A stretch of 10,456 nt of DNA from an uncultured Lysobacter sp. GTDB taxonomy: Bacteria; Pseudomonadota; Gammaproteobacteria; Xanthomonadales; Xanthomonadaceae. Below the pieces are notes generated by a model. The model was not told the DNA's origin. It did not search any database and was given only the letters and a program-made list of their open reading frames with translations. The stretch spans positions 1 to 10,456 of the forward strand of contig CADCUA010000082.1 of the NCBI GenBank assembly GCA_902805755.1, written 5' to 3'. The position numbers were made by a program, and so were the translations under genes. Within the stretch, counting starts at the first letter, position 1. Every line of letters begins with the position of its first letter. Shown here piece after piece: positions 6,998 through 10,456 of this stretch.

Positions 6998-7669
6998 TTA
7001 CCAGGGCAGCGGGCTGCCGTTCGCGTGCCAGAACGTGCCGCTGTCTTCGAGCGTGAGCGTGTCGAGTCGTTCGATGAGCTGGCCGGCCGCGTGTTCGGGC
7101 GTGACGTCGCCGGTGCCGCCGACCATGTCGGTGGCCACGTAACCCGGATGCAGCAGGAACACCGCAATGCCGCGCGGTCGCAGGTCGACCGCGAGCGATC
7201 GGCCGATCGCGTTCACTGCGGCCTTCGAAGCGCGGTAGCCGTAGCGCCCGCCGGAGCTGTTGTCGGCGATCGATCCCATGCGGCTGGTGATGATGCCGAT
7301 GCGCGCGCCATCGTTGATGCGATCGAGCAGTGCCTGCACGACGCGCAGCGGACCGAGTGCATTGACCTCGAACTGGCGGCGCATGCTGTCGAAGCCCGCA
7401 TCGTCGATCCGCCCCAGCGCTTCGCGCGCGAGGATGCCGGCATTGAGCACGAGCGTGTCCAGTGGCGTGCCTGCCAGGCGCTGCGCGAGTGCGGCGAGCG
7501 CGGCGTCGTCAATGACATCCACGCCCGACTCGACCTGCGCGCCGGTCTGCTCGAGCGCCTCGCTGGATTGGCGGCACACCGCGATGACACGGTCGCCGCG
7601 CGCGGCATACCGCTGAGTGAGGGCAAGGCCGATGCCGCGGTTGGCGCCCGTGATGAGGACGGTCTTCAT
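6998..7669 (-). CDS. Short-chain dehydrogenase/reductase (SDR)
   Basis: This 223-residue Rossmann-fold enzyme has all classical SDR marks: TGANRGIG (7-14) for the dinucleotide, LNAGI (75-79), N103 and the catalytic S129, Y145 and K149 (YRASK). HPGYVATDM after strand 6 is the usual cofactor and substrate loop. It lacks an acidic residue at the end of strand 2 (CRQSSE, residues 32-37), and R33 there may favour NADP(H). The subfamily resembles the C-factor/CsgA-like SDRs of 220-250 residues; the substrate cannot be deduced. The start is fixed by AAGGAG five bases ahead of ATG (minus strand). The gene is 43 bases behind the ZIP transporter on the same strand and probably co-transcribed. Its 3' end nearly touches the L,D-transpeptidase stop, leaving no room for separate terminators. 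Confidence 0.92.
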   Translation of the reverse strand: MKTVLITGANRGIGLALTQRYAARGDRVIAVCRQSSEALEQTGAQVESGVDVIDDAALAALAQRLAGTPLDTLVLNAGILAREALGRIDDAGFDSMRRQFEVNALGPLRVVQALLDRINDGARIGIITSRMGSIADNSSGGRYGYRASKAAVNAIGRSLAVDLRPRGIAVFLLHPGYVATDMVGGTGDVTPEHAAGQLIERLDTLTLEDSGTFWHANGSPLPW

Positions 7670-7712
7670 TCGATCTCCTTGAAACGGGAATGCAACGCGC
7701 CGGCGTCGTGCA

Positions 7713-8504
7713 TCAGCCCAGCGCGGTGTCGAGCATCATCATTACGACGAAGCCGATCATCAGGCCGCCGGTGGCGTAGTGCTCGTGGCCCTGGCGATGG
7801 GATTCGGGAATGATCTCGTGGCTGACCACGAACAGCATCGCGCCGGCCGCGAAGCCGAGACCGAACGGCAGCAGCAGCGGCGACGCGGTCACCACGCTCG
7901 CTCCCAGGACCGCGCCGACCGGCTCGATCAGGCCCGACACCACGCCCACCATCACCGCGCGGCCGCGCCCGTATCCGGCGGCCAGCAAGGCGACCGCAAC
8001 GACCAGCCCTTCGGGCAGGTCCTGCACCGCGATGCCGGTCGCGAGCGCGGCGCCGCCTTCCAGATCGTTCGCGAATGCAACGCCGATCGCGAGGCCTTCG
8101 GGCAGGTTGTGCAGGCAGATCGCAAAGACGAACAGCCAGGTGCGCTTGAGCCGGTGCGCGTGCCGGCCTTCGGTGCCCTTGATGAAGTGCTCGTGCGGCA
8201 GCGTGTTCTCGATCAGCATCACCAGCCCCGCGCCGAGCAGGATCGCGACGCCGACCAGCCCGCCCGCCGCCCACGGCCCCGCGCCCTGCGCGGTCGCTGC
8301 CTCGATACCGGGCAGCACGAGCGAGAACGCACTCGCCGCAAGCATCACGCCGGCGCCGAAGCCGAGCAGCGCATCGAGTGCACGCGCAGGCACCTGGCGC
8401 ATGAAATACACCGGCAACGCGCCCACGGCCGTCGCCGCCGCGGCGACCAGCCCGCCCATCAGCGCCGCCATCACCGGCGTTGCGGTCATCGCCGCGAGGC
8501 TCAT
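7713..8504 (-). CDS. ZIP-family divalent metal transporter (GufA-type)
   Basis: The 263-residue protein is almost wholly hydrophobic, with about eight predicted membrane helices. The metal-site signature of TM4 is H132-N-L-P-E136-G, and TM5 has Q161-D162-L-P-E165-G; E194 in GLIEPVG lies in the next helix. The Q-D form of the TM5 motif is like that of the structurally known Bordetella transporter BbZIP rather than the QN form common in other ZIPs. A His-bearing cytoplasmic loop (HEHFIKGTEGRHAHR, 104-118) is typical. ZIPs move Zn or related metals into the cytosol; the direction and metal are inferred from the family. The start is ATG 8504 with an AGGGG site five bases ahead. It leads a probable two-gene unit with the dehydrogenase. 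No Zur-like operator was recognised upstream. Confidence 0.9.
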   Translation of the reverse strand: MSLAAMTATPVMAALMGGLVAAAATAVGALPVYFMRQVPARALDALLGFGAGVMLAASAFSLVLPGIEAATAQGAGPWAAGGLVGVAILLGAGLVMLIENTLPHEHFIKGTEGRHAHRLKRTWLFVFAICLHNLPEGLAIGVAFANDLEGGAALATGIAVQDLPEGLVVAVALLAAGYGRGRAVMVGVVSGLIEPVGAVLGASVVTASPLLLPFGLGFAAGAMLFVVSHEIIPESHRQGHEHYATGGLMIGFVVMMMLDTALG

Positions 8505-8827
8505 CGCGCGACCCCTGGGATCCGTCCGTCATGCACTGCAACGCTGCAGATGCCAGCACCGCGCAACCTGCACCGCCGCATGGATGCATGGCCGCGCACG
8601 TACTGCGTGGACGCGCGCGCCTGTAATGGTGCGCGCCGATCCGCCACGCGGCCTGGCATGCAACTGGATGAAGGGGATGGCATCAAGGCTCCTGCAACGA
8701 CGGCTGCACCATGCCAACGCAGGTGTGCTGCATGCGTCAATGGCCCGGTGTCCCGGACGATTTCCAGCAGTGCCGATGGACTGGTGAATCGCACCTGCTG
8801 GCGAATCGCCCCACCCCATCACGCAGC
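8505..8827. other. 323-base stretch with no convincing gene
   Basis: It lies between the ZIP start and the stop of the DUF6630-like gene, both on the minus strand, so it should hold the ZIP promoter and the end of the upstream transcript. One minus-strand open frame (GTG 8794 to TGA 8501) overlaps the ZIP ATG by four bases (ATGA), but its third-position GC is only roughly two thirds, well below the real genes here, and the product resembles nothing known. A loose dyad GCGCGC-N10-GCGCGC occurs at about 8614-8635. No terminator with a T-run was seen. Confidence 0.5.
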
Positions 8828-9376
8828 TCAGCCCGCCCCGGTGCGCACATGGATGCCGAGCGCGGTCGCCACCATGCGCAGCGCTTCGTCATCGCGGCTG
8901 CGCGTGATCCAGCCCGCATGCATGCCGGTGCCGACCTCCCAGGTCCACAGCGTGTAGTGGTGCTCGCGCAGGCGGTCGTAGGCGATGTCGATCAGCGAGC
9001 CCACGTCGGCCTCGTCCAGGAATGCCGCGTCGGTCGGATCCTCCACGCCCCACTCGATGCGCAGGTTCCAGCGCCCGGCGAGCTCGTCCACGCTTTCGAC
9101 CAGCGCACGCGCATCGGACTCGTCGACATAGAACCCGGACTTCCAGTCGATCGCCTCGCGCAGCAGGTCGATCGCCTCGGCCTGCTCGCCGCCATCGGCC
9201 ATCGCCTGCTGCCAGGCGGCGAACTGCTCCAGCGCCGCATCCTCGTCGCCGGGATTGATCAGCAGCAGCAACTGCCAGACCAGCGCCTCGGCCGCCGCCT
9301 CCTCGTCGATGTCGGCTAGGGGATTGAAGCTGTGGGCGAAGTTGTCGTCGGGGTCGTATTCGGAGTGCATGCTCAT
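8828..9376 (-). CDS. DUF6630-like acidic protein
   Basis: Started at ATG 9376 the product has 182 residues (MSMHSEYDPDDNFAHSFN), is acidic and soluble, and has no signal peptide. An N-terminal helical part (AAAEALVWQLLLLINPGDEDAAL) is followed by AIDWKSGFYVDESDARALVESVDELAGRW. The C-terminal half carries IEWGVEDPTDAAFLDEADVGSLIDIAYDRLREHHYTLWTWE and AGWITRSRDDEALRMVATALGI. This closely matches my memory of DUF6630 proteins, which are frequent in Xanthomonadaceae and have no known activity. The frame extends to GTG 9454, but that extension is Arg/Gly-rich and unlike a conserved start; ATG 9370 is an equally possible start. No good Shine-Dalgarno precedes any of them. It is divergent from the FAS1 lipoprotein gene, with about 140 bases in between for both promoters. 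Confidence 0.78.
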   Translation of the reverse strand: MSMHSEYDPDDNFAHSFNPLADIDEEAAAEALVWQLLLLINPGDEDAALEQFAAWQQAMADGGEQAEAIDLLREAIDWKSGFYVDESDARALVESVDELAGRWNLRIEWGVEDPTDAAFLDEADVGSLIDIAYDRLREHHYTLWTWEVGTGMHAGWITRSRDDEALRMVATALGIHVRTGAG

Positions 9377-9517
9377 GCGGCGCCGTGGTCGGGACGGTCC
9401 ATAGCATGCGACACCGGCCCGGCCCGCGCGTGAGGCACTGCATCCGAGGCGCACCGAAGCCCGTAAGGAAGGGTGAGGCGTCGATAGCGACCCTCCCCTG
9501 ACTTCCGGAGATCCACG

Positions 9518-10207
9518 ATGAAACGCACCCTGCTCGCCCTAGCCGTTGCTGCCACCCTCGCGCTGTCCGCCTGTGGCGGCAACGAGGCCGGCACCGACGC
9601 GACCGCCAGCGTCGATCCGGCGCCGGCAGCCACCACCGACACCCCGGCCGACCCGGCCGCGAACAGCGGCGCGCCTGCCACGCCTGCTGACGCCACGACC
9701 GACGCCACGGCCGGCGCATCCACGCAGAACCCGATGGTGGGCGGCGCGCCGATGTTCGCCGACAAGGACATCATCGACAACGCCGTGAACTCGAAGGACC
9801 ACACCACGCTCGTCGCTGCGGTGAAGGCGGCCGGCCTGGTTGAAACGCTCAAGGGCGCCGGCCCGTTCACCGTGTTCGCGCCGACGAACGCCGCGTTCGA
9901 TGCCCTGCCCGCAGGCGCCGTCGACGGCCTGCTCAAGCCGGACAAGAAGGCCGACCTGACGAAAGTACTCACGTATCACGTGGTTCCCGGCAAGCTCGAT
10001 GCCGCTGCACTGACCTCGCAGATCACCGCGGGCAACGGCTCGGCCGCGTTGACGACTGTCGCCGGCGGCACGCTGACGGCGAAGTCCGACGGCAGCGGCG
10101 GCGTGACCGTCACCGATGCCAAGGGCAACACCGCGCGCGTGACCACCGCGAACGTGATGCAGAGCAACGGCGTGATCCACGTCGTGGATACCGTGTTGAT
10201 GCCGTAA
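9518..10207 (+). CDS. FAS1 (fasciclin) domain lipoprotein
   Basis: The 229-residue precursor has a lipoprotein signal with lipobox L16-S-A-C19 followed by Gly-Gly, so it should be lipidated and carried to the outer membrane (no Asp at +2). Residues 20-70 form a Thr/Ala/Pro/Asp-rich linker, which lifts the domain from the membrane. The FAS1 domain (about 80-228) has both classic boxes: GPFTVFAPTNAAFDALP and LTYHVVPGKLDA, ending with GVIHVVDTVLMP. FAS1 domains mediate adhesion or protein contacts; in bacteria most single-domain forms have no assigned ligand. The start is ATG with GGAG seven bases ahead. TAGCGA at 9485-9490 is a possible -10. A strong terminator stands 27 bases after the stop, so the gene is monocistronic. 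Confidence 0.93.
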   Translation: MKRTLLALAVAATLALSACGGNEAGTDATASVDPAPAATTDTPADPAANSGAPATPADATTDATAGASTQNPMVGGAPMFADKDIIDNAVNSKDHTTLVAAVKAAGLVETLKGAGPFTVFAPTNAAFDALPAGAVDGLLKPDKKADLTKVLTYHVVPGKLDAAALTSQITAGNGSAALTTVAGGTLTAKSDGSGGVTVTDAKGNTARVTTANVMQSNGVIHVVDTVLMP

Positions 10208-10234
10208 GCAATCCTCGTCGCTTGCGGTATTGCG

Positions 10235-10267
10235 GGGGACGGCCTGAGGGCCGTCCCCTTTCTGTTT
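10235..10267 (+). terminator. Intrinsic terminator of the FAS1 gene
   Basis: GGGGACGGCC-tgag-GGCCGTCCCC is a perfect 10-base-pair stem with a 4-base loop followed by TTTCTGTTT. It is a strong Rho-independent terminator 27 bases downstream of the FAS1 stop codon. Confidence 0.92.
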
Positions 10268-10347
10268 GGATCGCCTGCTCGCGCCTGGATACGCAACCGA
10301 TGCACGGCCCGCACTAGCATCGAACCCCCATCGCAGAGACGGTCGCC

Positions 10348-10456
10348 ATGACTGCATCCGGGCTTGAGGACGGCCATATCCTGCGACGTGCCTGCGCAAG
10401 TGCGGTGCTGTGCACGTCGTCCGCGCGCATCGCGGCAGCGTGCGCTTCGAGCAGAA
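10348..10456 (+). CDS. Possible 5' end of a gene, cut by the window edge; frame uncertain
   Basis: From ATG 10348 the frame stays open to the edge and would give MTASGLEDGHILRRACASAV and 16 more residues, rich in Ala, Cys and Ser. It is preceded by a weak GAGA site and by TAGCAT at 10315-10320, a possible -10. However, third-position GC in this frame is only around 70%, while the frame containing GTG 10410 (VHVVRAHRGSVRFEQ) has almost all G or C at third positions and looks more protein-like. Either the gene starts later or the two pieces belong together through a frame error. No family is recognised. Confidence 0.25.
   Translation, partial: MTASGLEDGHILRRACASAVLCTSSARIAAACASSR

Noticed and set aside
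8501..8794. 97-residue minus-strand frame overlapping the ZIP start by ATGA
   Set aside because: The 4-base overlap looks like translational coupling, but third-position GC is low compared with real genes here, there is no ribosome site, and the product resembles nothing known.
7779..8957. 392-residue plus-strand open frame over the ZIP gene and the following gap
   Set aside because: His/Arg/Ala-rich mirror of a membrane protein; no recognisable domain, and it runs through the non-coding stretch in the same style.
9539..10399. 286-residue minus-strand open frame over the FAS1 gene
   Set aside because: Antisense of a complete lipoprotein gene and it runs through its terminator; composition is Arg/Gly/His-rich.

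Overview
The window is GC-rich bacterial chromosome with densely packed genes on both strands. The gene content suggests a gammaproteobacterium of the Xanthomonadaceae (Lysobacter/Luteimonas-like): a DUF6630-type protein, a conserved orphan with a WRC and a GERGPVWW motif, a WGxxGxxG-CTERM protein, a GufA-type ZIP transporter and many gene starts with weak Shine-Dalgarno sequences. This placement is inferred from protein resemblance and base composition; there is no rRNA or other marker here.

Left part (1-3587, + strand). The tail of a family 2 glycosyltransferase is followed, after a 163-base leader, by a two-gene signalling unit. It consists of a double-domain KaiC-like ATPase and a hybrid histidine kinase joined by a 4-base GTGA overlap. 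The KaiC reading frame has no ATG, GTG or TTG before codon 541, yet its conserved N-terminal motif lies upstream of that codon. The best start is an ATC at 472 with a well-placed AGGA, so this is either a rare start codon, a one-base mutation or a sequencing error. The kinase begins with a degenerate receiver (a Glu at the phospho-Asp position) and ends with an intact receiver. No KaiA or KaiB is present in the window.

Middle (3588-4835). A gene-poor stretch with three perfect inverted repeats precedes two small + strand genes. One encodes an exported WGxxGxxG-CTERM protein and the other a KGG-motif stress protein. Each is followed by a strong hairpin, and the second hairpin is a textbook intrinsic terminator.

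Right part (4836-10456). A stand-alone c-di-GMP phosphodiesterase (EAL) with a CxxC-bearing N-terminus is transcribed divergently from a small conserved protein of unknown function. Then come an exported L,D-transpeptidase (+), and tail-to-tail with it a two-gene minus-strand unit of a ZIP metal transporter and a short-chain dehydrogenase. After a 323-base stretch with no convincing gene there is a DUF6630-like protein (-). Divergent from it is a FAS1 (fasciclin) lipoprotein with a clear terminator. The last 100 bases may hold the start of another gene whose frame cannot be settled. No tRNA, rRNA, CRISPR array, insertion sequence or phage gene was recognised. The KaiC/hybrid-kinase pair is the most unusual system, but it is a variant of a known proteobacterial arrangement rather than something wholly new.
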